Assembly (NCBI RefSeq): GCF_023701485.1
Contig: NZ_JAMQBK010000039.1
Span: 188,476 to 252,475 of the forward strand
DNA: 64,000 nt
Direction: 5' to 3'
Source of the DNA: Aporhodopirellula aestuarii
GTDB taxonomy: Bacteria; Planctomycetota; Planctomycetia; Pirellulales; Pirellulaceae
The position numbers and the translations under genes are program-made. The notes beneath the pieces were generated by a model that was not told the origin of the DNA, did no database searches, and saw only the letters and a list, made by a program, of their open reading frames with translations. This document shows positions 49,692 through 58,774 of the stretch, piece after piece; within the stretch, counting starts at the first letter, position 1; each line of letters opens with the position of its first letter.

Positions 49692-50757
49692 ATTTTGGCT
49701 GCGTCCGGCGATTCTCTCCGCTCTCGCTGTATTGATGCTGGTGGATTCGACATGGGCCCAGTTTCCCACCGCGCAAATGGGTGAGGTCGTCCCGCGTGAT
49801 GTTCGCGAGGTTTATGAGAAGGGATTGAAGTACCTCGCCAATTCACAAAGTGAAGAAGGGGATTGGAAGAGCGGACAGACTGGGCCAGGTATCACTGGCA
49901 TGGCAGTGATGGCATTCCTGGCCTCAGGGGAAGATCCAAATTTTGGTATTTACAGCGGCAACATTCGGCGTGGATTGCGAAGTGTGTTGAGTAGCCAGGA
50001 CAAGACGACGGGAATCTATGGTGGCAGTCAAGGCCACACGAGTATGTACAATCATGGATTCGCCATGCTGGCGGTCGCGGAAGCGTACGGTGCCGTCGAT
50101 GATTCCGATTTGTGGAGCGGTGGTTCGGGCAGCACCGGAAGCAATGACTCTCCACTGACGCTAGGTCACTCGCTCGAATTGGCCGTGCGTGGGGCGGTGA
50201 CCTCGCAGAAAAAGAATCGTTTTGGCGGTTGGCGATATGGTCCCGACGCCAAGGATGCGGATACGTCGGTCAGCGGCGCGGTGATGGTCGGATTGCTCGC
50301 CGCCCGCAATGCTGGTATCGAGGTTCCTGACGAGGCGATTGATCGCGGCGTGGCCTATTTCAAATCGATGACCAGTCCCTCGGGGCAAGTGGCTTATTCG
50401 GGGGTCGGCGGTTACGACGACTCGATCCCGCGGATGTCGATCGGGGCACTCGTTTATGCGGTTTCCCGCCGAAAGGACATGCCCGAGTTTAAGGCAACGC
50501 TCGGTGCGCTGACGAATCGACTTGAGGCGACCACCAGCCATTATCTGCGATATGGCCAATACTATCAGGCACAGGCACTGTTCCAAGGCGATGTCGAAGC
50601 GTGGGAGAAATGGAACAAGCAACTCATTCGTGAACTCAAGGCTGATCAACAGGAGGACGGCAGTTTCACCGGATCACTTGGTAAGTCGGCCGACACCTCG
50701 ATGGCGTTGCTCGCGATGGCTCTCAATTTCCGCTTTCTGCCGATCTACGAACGATGA
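49684..50757 (+). CDS. Exported prenyltransferase/squalene-oxidase-repeat protein
   Basis: The 357-residue protein has a signal peptide (MSKFWLRPAILSALAVLMLV, ending DSTWA). The remainder is an alpha/alpha toroid of the prenyltransferase/squalene cyclase repeat type: YEKGLKYLANSQSEEGDWKS, MAVMAFLASGED, YNHGFAMLAVAEAYG, WRYGPDAKDADTSVSGAVMV and a C-terminal DTSMALLAMALNFRFLPIY. It lacks the DXDD motif of real cyclases, so a binding or structural role at the envelope is more likely than terpene cyclisation. Similar proteins are common in planctomycetes. It is coupled to both neighbours by short overlaps. Confidence 0.82.
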   Translation: MSKFWLRPAILSALAVLMLVDSTWAQFPTAQMGEVVPRDVREVYEKGLKYLANSQSEEGDWKSGQTGPGITGMAVMAFLASGEDPNFGIYSGNIRRGLRSVLSSQDKTTGIYGGSQGHTSMYNHGFAMLAVAEAYGAVDDSDLWSGGSGSTGSNDSPLTLGHSLELAVRGAVTSQKKNRFGGWRYGPDAKDADTSVSGAVMVGLLAARNAGIEVPDEAIDRGVAYFKSMTSPSGQVAYSGVGGYDDSIPRMSIGALVYAVSRRKDMPEFKATLGALTNRLEATTSHYLRYGQYYQAQALFQGDVEAWEKWNKQLIRELKADQQEDGSFTGSLGKSADTSMALLAMALNFRFLPIYER

Positions 50758-53672
50758 TGAGTATGTTTCGACAACAGATGGTAGATGGAAGGCGTCGATA
50801 CGACCGTGGATTGCGGTCGTCATCATTTCACAACGCTGCTCGGCGCGGGGACCGACGGTTGGTGGTGTGGCTTCACGTGATGTTTTGCCTTGTCATATAC
50901 GTATCCACGACGGTTCACGCTCAGTCCACTCCACCGCTCGGATTGTTGCGATTGGTCGGTGGGGATTATCTGCCGGGGACGTTAGCAAATTCTTCTAGAG
51001 ACTCCGGACAATCTCACCAGTTGGCGTGGCAATATCCTCACTTCGCGGCACCTGTTTCTTTCGATCTGAAATCCGTGGTGACGGCGTCGTTTCCACCTCC
51101 AATTCCGTTCAAGCCCGAGGCGGGGGAGTTTGTGATCGATCTCGTTCAGGGGGACCAGTTGTTCGGCACAATCTTGGGCGTTGATGAATGGTCGGTCCAC
51201 GCATCGCTTCCCGCGTTTGGTGAGATCACGTTGATGAGGTCAGCGGTACGCCGCATCTCCCAATGGCGTGACGGAGAATCGATGCTGTTCGTCGGTCCTG
51301 GTCCGATCAACGATTGGATTGTGGATGGCGAGCGAGACGATTGGCAATCGGGAGGCGGTCAAATCCGAACCGAGCGGGCTAACGCGTCGGCGTATCGTGA
51401 TATTGGTTTATCAAACGTGGTTCAACTGAACGCTGAATTGAGTTGGGAGGGCAATCCAAACTTTGTGTTCGCGATCGGTGTCGACAAGGACAACAGCGAT
51501 GAATCGGCCGCGAGCGCTTATCGCGTCGAGGTTTGGGACGATCAGGTTGTTCTGGTGCGTGAACTCGCTGAGGTCGCCGACGTGATTCAGCTTGGGGCTC
51601 ACAAGGACCTCGGAGGTCACCTGAGTTTACTGTTGCAGATTCATCAAAATGACGGTCATGTCGTGGCTTTATCGCCGCAGGGCGGACGGTTGGGAGAATT
51701 TGAGTTACCTGCCAACGACTATCCCGATGTTCGTCCTGGTATTCGCTTAACTAACCTCAATGGCAGCGTCAGTTTGGATTCGCTGCACGTACGACAGCTC
51801 TCGGATATACCAGCTCAACAAACCGTACCGGACCATGATGTGCTCGTTCTCGAAGATCATACGATCTTGTCGGGAAAACTGATCGGCGTTCACGATGGCC
51901 TCTGGGGATTCCGTGCCGACGATACGGTTTATCAGATCGCGACGAAGCAGATTTCGTCGTTTGAGGTTGCCCAACAAACTGGGACAGTTCCGTCCGAACC
52001 GAACGTGGCGGTCGAGCAAACACCGGCAACGGGTGAGGATGATCGGACGCAGTTGCAAGTCGTCTCCCATGGCGGTATCCGGTTGACCGGAGCAATTCAC
52101 TCGATCGCTGACGGTCGACTCGTTTTACGATGTGATGCGATCGCGGAGGAGCTCGAGTTCGATAACGAGCAGATCGGTCGGCTCACGGTTTCTAATTCCA
52201 CGCGAGCGAGTCGTGGGACGTCTCCGTTTATTCTTGGGCGGATGGAGGTTCCGGGCGGTCGATTCAAAGGACGGTTTGTTGACACGGAAGAGCAGGCGAC
52301 TCCGACGCCGTTGCGATTTGCTCTTTACGCGGCGGACCCGGTGAATCTCCGCCCCAGTTTTACCGGTCGCATGGTCTACCGGGAAACGCCACCACCTGAA
52401 ACACAGCAGCAACGACAAATACGAGAGAAACGGGAAGCACTTGCGAGGCGGAATGCTCAGCGACAGGCACAACAAGGCGGCGTGTGGAATGTGCTAACAC
52501 GTGCGTTTGGCAACAACGCGGCCAACAATGTTAAGCCTGTCACACCTCGTTCGATGCATTTGCGTTCCGGTGAAATCATTCCTTGCGTGGTGGGTTCGAT
52601 CGATGAATCGGAAATCCGATTTGTATCCGATGTGACAGGCAAGACGCGATTGCCGGCCGATCAAGTCCGAGCGATTCAATTCGTTGCCGATTGTCGTGAC
52701 CCCGAAATCGAAGTTGCACGGCGTGATCGTTTATTGACCCTGCCGCGGATCCGTAAGAAGAATCGACCCACGCATCTGGTCGTGGCGGTCAACGGAGACA
52801 TTTTGCGTTGTCGGCTCCTGCGGTTGGATGATGACTCGCTGGTCGTGGAGACGCGTCTTGAGGAGATCGAGATCGATCGTTCCGTTTTGGCTCAAATCAT
52901 TTGGCTCAATGATGCCGAAGAGGTCGATGCGCAAGACGATCCGGAATCGGATAAAGAATCAACTGAGTTATCGGTGCGGGCGATACTGCGAAATGGAAAT
53001 CGAATGTCGATGATTGCCCGCGGGCTCGATAAAAGCATTTTGAGTGGCGAGCACCCGTTGTTAGGGGAATCGCGAATCAAGCTCGGTGACGTGAACGAAT
53101 TATTGATCGGGATTGATATTGATCAGCCGGATGAGAATCAGCCCTACGGCAGTTGGCAACTCAAAGACGCCCCGGAACCGATCATTCCTGAATCGGGTGG
53201 TGAGGGTGGCAGTGGTGCGGGAACGCATTCGGCGTTGGTTGGGAAGCAGGCTCCCGATTTCACTTTGGATTTGCTCGAAGGTGGTCAGTTTTCCATTTCA
53301 GGACAGCGCGGGAAGGTCACGGTTTTGGATTTTTGGGCGACGTGGTGTGGCCCCTGTTTGCAGGCGATGCCATTGATTGAAGAGACGGTTTCGGAATTCG
53401 ACGAGAACGACGTTCGATTAGTTGCTGTCAATTTGCAAGAAACCGCCGAACCGATTCGAGACACGCTCGAGCGGTTGAAAATTGCGCCCGAGGTAGCGTT
53501 GGATATCGACGGAGTGGCAGCGGCCCGTTATCAGGCAGATGCGATTCCCCAAACGGTGGTGATTGGGCGTGACGGGACGATCACGCATGTCTTTGTGGGC
53601 GGAGGTCCAAGTTTGGCGGGTAATCTCCGCGAGGCGATCACCAAAACGCTCGCCGACGCCAATTCGGATTAA
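50754..53672 (+). CDS. Secreted repeat protein with LamG-like and C-terminal thioredoxin (TlpA-like) domains
   Basis: The 972-residue exported protein has an N-terminal signal/anchor (VVWLHVMFCLVIYVSTTVHA, about 38-57). At least five SH3/Sm-like beta repeats of about 45 residues follow the pattern G-D-x-[LI]-x-G-x-[LI]-x-x-[VL]-D-x-x-x-[LV] (GDQLFGTILGVDEWSV, DHTILSGKLIGVHDGLW, GGIRLTGAIHSIADGRL, GEIIPCVVGSIDESEI, GDILRCRLLRLDDDSL). A concanavalin/LamG-like segment lies at about 180-350. The C-terminal thioredoxin domain (825-972) has FWATWCGPC with C865 and C868 and QTVVIGRDGTITHVFVGG. It is the last gene of the MoxR operon. Function unknown. Confidence 0.75.
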   Translation: MMSMFRQQMVDGRRRYDRGLRSSSFHNAARRGDRRLVVWLHVMFCLVIYVSTTVHAQSTPPLGLLRLVGGDYLPGTLANSSRDSGQSHQLAWQYPHFAAPVSFDLKSVVTASFPPPIPFKPEAGEFVIDLVQGDQLFGTILGVDEWSVHASLPAFGEITLMRSAVRRISQWRDGESMLFVGPGPINDWIVDGERDDWQSGGGQIRTERANASAYRDIGLSNVVQLNAELSWEGNPNFVFAIGVDKDNSDESAASAYRVEVWDDQVVLVRELAEVADVIQLGAHKDLGGHLSLLLQIHQNDGHVVALSPQGGRLGEFELPANDYPDVRPGIRLTNLNGSVSLDSLHVRQLSDIPAQQTVPDHDVLVLEDHTILSGKLIGVHDGLWGFRADDTVYQIATKQISSFEVAQQTGTVPSEPNVAVEQTPATGEDDRTQLQVVSHGGIRLTGAIHSIADGRLVLRCDAIAEELEFDNEQIGRLTVSNSTRASRGTSPFILGRMEVPGGRFKGRFVDTEEQATPTPLRFALYAADPVNLRPSFTGRMVYRETPPPETQQQRQIREKREALARRNAQRQAQQGGVWNVLTRAFGNNAANNVKPVTPRSMHLRSGEIIPCVVGSIDESEIRFVSDVTGKTRLPADQVRAIQFVADCRDPEIEVARRDRLLTLPRIRKKNRPTHLVVAVNGDILRCRLLRLDDDSLVVETRLEEIEIDRSVLAQIIWLNDAEEVDAQDDPESDKESTELSVRAILRNGNRMSMIARGLDKSILSGEHPLLGESRIKLGDVNELLIGIDIDQPDENQPYGSWQLKDAPEPIIPESGGEGGSGAGTHSALVGKQAPDFTLDLLEGGQFSISGQRGKVTVLDFWATWCGPCLQAMPLIEETVSEFDENDVRLVAVNLQETAEPIRDTLERLKIAPEVALDIDGVAAARYQADAIPQTVVIGRDGTITHVFVGGGPSLAGNLREAITKTLADANSD

Positions 53673-53878
53673 AACCGGAGTCTTTGCAGACGGCGGGACT
53701 GAATCTAGCGGAGGAGATCATCTCAGGTGGACACCGCGTCCATTGGGATTCCATTCGGTCTCGCTCTAGGGTGGTGTACGCGTTCCGTTAAGAGCGATTT
53801 GGCGACAAAGACGTTTCCCTCCGCGCGGTTGGTCTGAATTGGCGAACGGGCGACCATGTCCCCCATCGCCATCACGCC

Positions 53879-53884
53879 TATAAT
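53879..53884 (+). promoter_or_regulatory. TATAAT -10 box immediately before the NfeD-like gene
   Basis: A perfect TATAAT lies six bases before the ATG at 53891. No good -35 match lies at the right distance. If real, transcription would begin at or near the start codon. Confidence 0.4.
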
Positions 53885-53890
53885 GCGAGC

Positions 53891-56197
53891 ATGACCGAAA
53901 TCTCCCTCGAATCTGCTGTTTGTCACTCTCGCGTTTACGCTTCCGGCGGACGCAATCGCGGCACCGTTTTGGCGATGCTGATCGCGATCTGTGCTGGCGT
54001 TCTGGGCGGATGGGGATTGTTGGACGCGTCGGTCGGGGGAGCCCAGTCAACCGCAGTGACGGCGTCGGAGGAACCGGTTGACGGTTTTTTGATCGAAGTC
54101 CCTCGTCCGCTCACGTCGCGTGATGTTGAACGGATCCTTTCGCAATTGACGCGTCTTTCGTTGGCCGTTCGTCAGTCTTCGCCAGATGCCGAAAATGCGA
54201 GCGGGCGACGGGTGAGCGTGGTACTGCATTTTCGTCAATCCGAGGTCGACAGTGGCAGCGGAGAGGACGCCGGTGACGCCAGTGGACGCGTTGGGCAGCA
54301 AAACGCTACCTCGTTGGAGGATTCCTTGAAGCTTGCCCGCGCGATCTCGGGCGGTGATCTCAAGCGGATTCGACCGGTGGCATGGATTGACGCCCCGGTT
54401 CGCGGCAGCGACGTGTTATTGGTGCTCGCCAGTGAGTCGATTCTAGTATCCCCATCGGGATCGATCGGCGACGCCACGTATGGAGAGACGTCGGGTGACG
54501 AAACGACCGAGTTGATCTATCAGTCGATCGCCAAACGTCGGAGCTTACTGGCGCCGGAGATGGTGGCCGCTCTGGCCAATCCCGATATTGCGATCGCAAG
54601 GGTCAGGGGCGCCGAAGGACCGACGCGTTTTGCCAGTGGTGAGGAACTCGAGACTCTGCGTCGCGACGGTTTGATCGTTGAAGAAACGATCTGGTCGGAT
54701 GCCGGCCAGCCGTTGGTGCTGAACGCGGATCGTTTGCGAGAGTTGCGTGCGGCGACGGCAATCGTCGATTCGCAAGACGATGTCGCCGATCGGCTCGGGC
54801 TCGCCAGACTGCGGAGCGAGTCAGTCGATGCGGCTAGCGAAGCGGTTGGTGTGCTGTTGCGGATCAACGGGCCGGTTCGTCGTGATCGCGTCCGTCGATG
54901 GCAAACCAACTTGTCAGCGACGATCGAGTCAGGAGAAACGAACACTTGGCTTGTCGAGATCGATTCACCTGGCGGGTATCTCGCCGGCAGCGCCTCGATG
55001 GCTGCATTCTTAGCGGACCCGGGACCGTCCATCCGCAGCGTGGGCGGTTACGTTTCGCGAGAAGCCCGAGGCGACGCGACCTTGCTCGCGTTGGCGTGCC
55101 GACCATTGGCGATGCACAAGGACGCGACGCTCGGTGGTAGCGGCGCCGATGCGATCGGTCCCGAGGATGTGCGCAACCAACGTGAACTGATCGCGTTGAT
55201 TTCGGCGGCCACGGGACGCAGTGAAACGTTGATGCGTGGATTGCTCGATCCTAGTCTCACGGTTCATCGTTATTCAAATCGTCGTACGGGCCGAATTCGT
55301 TATGCCGTGCCAAGCGAGTTGGCAGCGGAAATGCAGGACGGCGATGCGTCGGAATGGAAACGAGAAGAGCGGATCGAGCTGGAAGAAGGCCTGTCGGCGC
55401 AAGCTGCGACTGAGTTGGGGTTGGTCGACGAAACGGTGGACTCGTTGCAAGCGGTCGCAAAACGCGTCGGATTAACCGACGTGCCCGAGCAGCTTTCCGA
55501 TCGCGGTCTGGTTCGCTGGGTTGAACGTCTCGGTCGTAACGACGGGCTGGCGTTCGGGCTGTTATTGCTGGGGTTCATGATGTTATCGACCGAAGCAAGT
55601 GCACCCGGTTTGGGCCTGCCCGGGTTTATCGCGATGCTTTGTTTCGCGTTCTTTTTCTGGACGAAATTCTTGGCCGGAACTGCCGAGTGGGCCGAATTGC
55701 TCGCGTTCGGATTAGGGATCGCTTGTCTGGCGATCGAAATCTTTGTGCTGCCTGGCTTCGGCGTATTTGGGATCGGGGGCCTCGTGCTGACGGTGTTGGG
55801 CGTCGTGTTGATGAGTCAAACTTTTGTGATCCCTCGCAATAGCTACCAAGTCAACGAGTTGGCTCAAGGTGTTTGGATGGCGATCGGCGGGATGGGGGGA
55901 TTGGTCATCGGGTTCTTGGTGATGCGAGCTTTTTTGCCTCAGGCGGCTAGCGTTGCGGGTTTGGCGATGGACGATCCGCCAACCGATATCGATCGACTCG
56001 AACGTGTCGCCGATTACGATCATTTGGACGGCCAAACGGGAGTTGCCGCCACGCGATTGCGTCCGTCAGGGAAAGCTCGTTTCGGGGAACAGTTGGTCGC
56101 TGTGGTCAGTGACGGATCAGCGATCGATCCGGGGCAATCGGTACGAGTCGTTGCCGTACACGGAAATCGGATCGTGGTCGAAGCGGTGGACGAGTAA
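53891..56197 (+). CDS. NfeD-family membrane protein with degenerate ClpP/SppA-like domains
   Basis: The 768-residue membrane protein has an N-terminal membrane or signal helix (GTVLAMLIAICAGVLGGWGL), two tandem ClpP/SppA-like domains (about 55-300 and 315-530), four or five hydrophobic helices (about 550-690) and a C-terminal NfeD OB-fold (about 715-768, RLRPSGKARFGEQLVAVVSD). In the second protease domain the IDSPGGYLAGSASMAAFL strand is present, but the usual AASAG serine region reads ARGDATLL, so the nucleophile seems lost. In the first, RGSDVLLVL holds a serine of uncertain role. A membrane-quality role such as flotillin-linked NfeD is inferred. It overlaps the next gene by one base (TAATG). 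Confidence 0.82.
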   Translation: MTEISLESAVCHSRVYASGGRNRGTVLAMLIAICAGVLGGWGLLDASVGGAQSTAVTASEEPVDGFLIEVPRPLTSRDVERILSQLTRLSLAVRQSSPDAENASGRRVSVVLHFRQSEVDSGSGEDAGDASGRVGQQNATSLEDSLKLARAISGGDLKRIRPVAWIDAPVRGSDVLLVLASESILVSPSGSIGDATYGETSGDETTELIYQSIAKRRSLLAPEMVAALANPDIAIARVRGAEGPTRFASGEELETLRRDGLIVEETIWSDAGQPLVLNADRLRELRAATAIVDSQDDVADRLGLARLRSESVDAASEAVGVLLRINGPVRRDRVRRWQTNLSATIESGETNTWLVEIDSPGGYLAGSASMAAFLADPGPSIRSVGGYVSREARGDATLLALACRPLAMHKDATLGGSGADAIGPEDVRNQRELIALISAATGRSETLMRGLLDPSLTVHRYSNRRTGRIRYAVPSELAAEMQDGDASEWKREERIELEEGLSAQAATELGLVDETVDSLQAVAKRVGLTDVPEQLSDRGLVRWVERLGRNDGLAFGLLLLGFMMLSTEASAPGLGLPGFIAMLCFAFFFWTKFLAGTAEWAELLAFGLGIACLAIEIFVLPGFGVFGIGGLVLTVLGVVLMSQTFVIPRNSYQVNELAQGVWMAIGGMGGLVIGFLVMRAFLPQAASVAGLAMDDPPTDIDRLERVADYDHLDGQTGVAATRLRPSGKARFGEQLVAVVSDGSAIDPGQSVRVVAVHGNRIVVEAVDE

Positions 56198-56907
56198 TGC
56201 CTGCCTTCTATGCGATTGCGTTGCTGATTGCGTTCTATGCACTCGTAGCGGCCGAGGTTCTCATACCCAGCGGCGGAATCCTCGGTTTGGCTGCGGCGGT
56301 GGTCGCCGTCACGTCAATCATCATCGGAACCACATACAGCGTTTCGATGGGGATGACGCTGTTGTTGATCTATCTGATCACCACACCGGTCCTGTTTGTG
56401 GTGATCATTCGATTGTGGCCGAAGACGCGGATCGGGCGAAAGATGCTCAACCGCGACACGCTTCAATCCGACACAACTCTGCCACCCCCGACCACGCTTG
56501 ACGGCACACCGCTCGATGAACTCGTGGGTCGGGTTGGGATCGCGGTCTCCAATCTTTTACCCAGCGGGCAGGTCAAAGTTGATGGGCATAAAACCGATGC
56601 CGTCAGTACGGGGTTGCCGATCGATGCGCAATCACGGGTAATGGTGGTGCGGGTTTATGGGGGAAAGCTGCAAGTGCGAGCGGCGCACCCGGACGAAATC
56701 GAAGCCGAGCGGGCGAGAGTGCGGACGGACACGAATGCGATCGAGGTGCCCGTGTCGGTGGTCGAGCCGTTGTCGGACCGATCACCTGCAACCGGCACAT
56801 CGGAAGCAACGACATCGGTGGTTTCGCCGCTCGACGACGTTGATTTCGAGGTGCTCGAAATTGAAACACAGCCTGAGAACACTCACGGACGGTCAGAGGC
56901 AAACTGA
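56197..56907 (+). CDS. NfeD-like membrane protein
   Basis: The 236-residue protein has two N-terminal helices (about 5-22 and 30-68, interrupted near residue 50) and a C-terminal OB-fold-like domain: GTPLDELVGRVGIAVSNLLP, GQVKVDGHKTDAVSTGLPID, RVMVVRVYGGKLQVRAA. This matches NfeD C-terminal domains. The tail (about 175-236) is acidic and Ser/Thr rich. The ATG overlaps the stop of the larger NfeD-like gene by one base, so they are made together. Such pairs often occur with flotillins; none is visible in this window. Confidence 0.85.
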   Translation: MPAFYAIALLIAFYALVAAEVLIPSGGILGLAAAVVAVTSIIIGTTYSVSMGMTLLLIYLITTPVLFVVIIRLWPKTRIGRKMLNRDTLQSDTTLPPPTTLDGTPLDELVGRVGIAVSNLLPSGQVKVDGHKTDAVSTGLPIDAQSRVMVVRVYGGKLQVRAAHPDEIEAERARVRTDTNAIEVPVSVVEPLSDRSPATGTSEATTSVVSPLDDVDFEVLEIETQPENTHGRSEAN

Positions 56908-57102
56908 TCGCATCGCATCGATACACGCGATCCGTGTCGTTAAATACATTCTGTGTCGTTGCCACTAAAATGGGTGATCGACCGGCGGCGACGATGCGAC
57001 AATACGACTATCACGCTGACGTCACCGCGTCGTTGACCGTTCTGTTAAAATAAACAACGAGGGTGTTGTCTCAACGAAACACACGTGTTTAAGGAATCGA
57101 TG

Positions 57103-58020
57103 ATGAAAGTTCTGCTCGCAGTGGATGGATCTGTTCACGCGTTACATGCGTGTAAATATTTGACCGCGTTCCCGTTGCCGCATCCGTTGCAAGTGGAAAT
57201 TTTGACGGTGGTGAATCCGCCCGAAGTTGTGCTCAGCGCCCAGAGTGAATTGTGGTATCCACAATTTATTGAACATCAAGAAGAGATCGCCAGACAAGCG
57301 ACAACGGCCAGTCAGCGGGCGATACAAGGAATGGACGCTGAGGTGACGACTCATCAAATGATGGGGCACATCGGTCACTGTATCGTGGAACGTGCCAGGG
57401 ATGAAAAGTTTGATCTCGTGGTGGTCGCTGCGAAGGGCCATTCTGCGTTTGAGCGTGTGTTGTTGGGTAGCGTTAGTGATTATGTCTCCACGCACGCGAC
57501 ATGCAGTGTTTTGGTCGTGCGGCAAGAGGTCCCCGAGGGTGACAAACCGGTCGATCAATCTCTGCCGCCGCGTCTGCGTCGTGGCATGATCGCGGTCGAT
57601 GAACGAGGCGTTTCCGACGCGATGATGGGACAGTTATGCCGCTTCGCGTGGACAAAGGAACTCCAACTGACCACGGTAACCGCGTCGGTGAAGCTCGAAG
57701 TGTTTCGCGAGGATATCTTAGCGACGACAATGGAAGAGGGCGCCCGGCGACGCGCAGAGGCGAGGCGGTGTGCCGATGCCGCTGCGGCGCGTTTGAACAC
57801 GTGTGGCGCCAACGCGAGCGGTGCCAGTATCGAGGTCGAGCACGTCGGTTACGGTTTGGTTCAGTATGCCGACGAGATCAAGAGTGATCTCGTCGTCGTC
57901 GGAGACAGCGGTCGAGGGCTGATTTCACGCATGCTGCTCGGCAGCACGTCTCGCTACGTATTGCATCATGTTCATTGCAGCGTGCTGGTCGTGCGTAAAG
58001 GTCGGGAATCAGCAACGTAG
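57103..58020 (+). CDS. Tandem universal stress protein (UspA family)
   Basis: The 305-residue cytoplasmic protein has two UspA domains in tandem (about 1-147 and 160-305). Domain 1 starts MKVLLAVDGSVHALHACKYL and ends with the nucleotide-binding loop AAKGHSAFERVLLGSVSDYV. Domain 2 ends VVGDSGRGLISRMLLGSTSR, with the G-x2-G-x9-G-S/T pattern of ATP-binding Usp. AAGGA lies 7 bases before this ATG; ATG at 57100 and GTG at 57085 are also in frame. It converges on the phosphate operon. The role is stress adaptation, by family. Confidence 0.9.
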   Translation: MKVLLAVDGSVHALHACKYLTAFPLPHPLQVEILTVVNPPEVVLSAQSELWYPQFIEHQEEIARQATTASQRAIQGMDAEVTTHQMMGHIGHCIVERARDEKFDLVVVAAKGHSAFERVLLGSVSDYVSTHATCSVLVVRQEVPEGDKPVDQSLPPRLRRGMIAVDERGVSDAMMGQLCRFAWTKELQLTTVTASVKLEVFREDILATTMEEGARRRAEARRCADAAAARLNTCGANASGASIEVEHVGYGLVQYADEIKSDLVVVGDSGRGLISRMLLGSTSRYVLHHVHCSVLVVRKGRESAT

Positions 58021-58032
58021 GGGTACGCCGAT

Positions 58033-58716
58033 TCAGGACGCCCCGTCGCTCGAAACTTCACTTCCGCGCCCGTGGCGAACAATGTCACCGCTGACTAGGT
58101 AGATCGTTTCCTCGGCGACGTGAGTGGCCATGTCCGCGATCCGCTCGAGGTGTCGGGTGGCGCTGAAGCAGTGCAACCCCGGTTCCACCAACTCGGGATC
58201 TTCCCGCATCTTTCCTTCGAGTTCCCGGATCATTTCGACATTCAGGAAATCGACTTCGTCGTCCTTTTTGATAACACGCCGAGCCAATTCGGGATCGTGT
58301 TCGAGAAACGAATCGAGTGCCGATCGGACCATGTCGATGACCGCACCGACCATTTTGGTGAGGTCGTCAGGAACGCGAAATAGTGGGTAGTAATCCAATG
58401 AGACGCTGCGGTCGGCAATGTTGCACGCCAAGTCGGCCATCCGTTCGAGGTCGCCGTTGATTTTCACCACGGTGATCAACCACCGGAGGTCTTCGGCAAC
58501 TGGTTGGTGGAGCGCCAGTAGTTTGAGGCAGTCTTCTTCGATCCGAATTTCTTGAGCATCGACTTGATCGTCGGTGTTGATCACCGTATGAGCCAATTCA
58601 GGACGGCGTTCGACAAGCGACCGAACCGACAAACCGATCATCTGCTCGACAACGCCAAATTGTTCGACGAGGTCGGATCGTAGTTGCGTCATCGCGCGAT
58701 CGAGATGCTTGCTCAT
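58033..58716 (-). CDS. phoU: PhoU phosphate-signalling protein
   Basis: PhoU links the Pst transporter to the PhoR sensor and damps phosphate uptake. The 227-residue protein holds two similar three-helix halves with the metal-binding E/D patterns ITVVKINGDLERMADLACNI and CFSATRHLERIADMATHVAE. ATG at 58716 starts the family N terminus (MSKHLDRAMTQLRSDLVEQF); the frame continues upstream to 58872 without similarity. It is the last gene of the pst operon, 58 bases after pstB. Confidence 0.96.
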   Translation of the reverse strand: MSKHLDRAMTQLRSDLVEQFGVVEQMIGLSVRSLVERRPELAHTVINTDDQVDAQEIRIEEDCLKLLALHQPVAEDLRWLITVVKINGDLERMADLACNIADRSVSLDYYPLFRVPDDLTKMVGAVIDMVRSALDSFLEHDPELARRVIKKDDEVDFLNVEMIRELEGKMREDPELVEPGLHCFSATRHLERIADMATHVAEETIYLVSGDIVRHGRGSEVSSDGAS

Positions 58717-58774
58717 AAAGGTCAGTCGATGAAAAACAGAATGTGTGTGGAAGCGATAGGTCGAAAATGAATGC

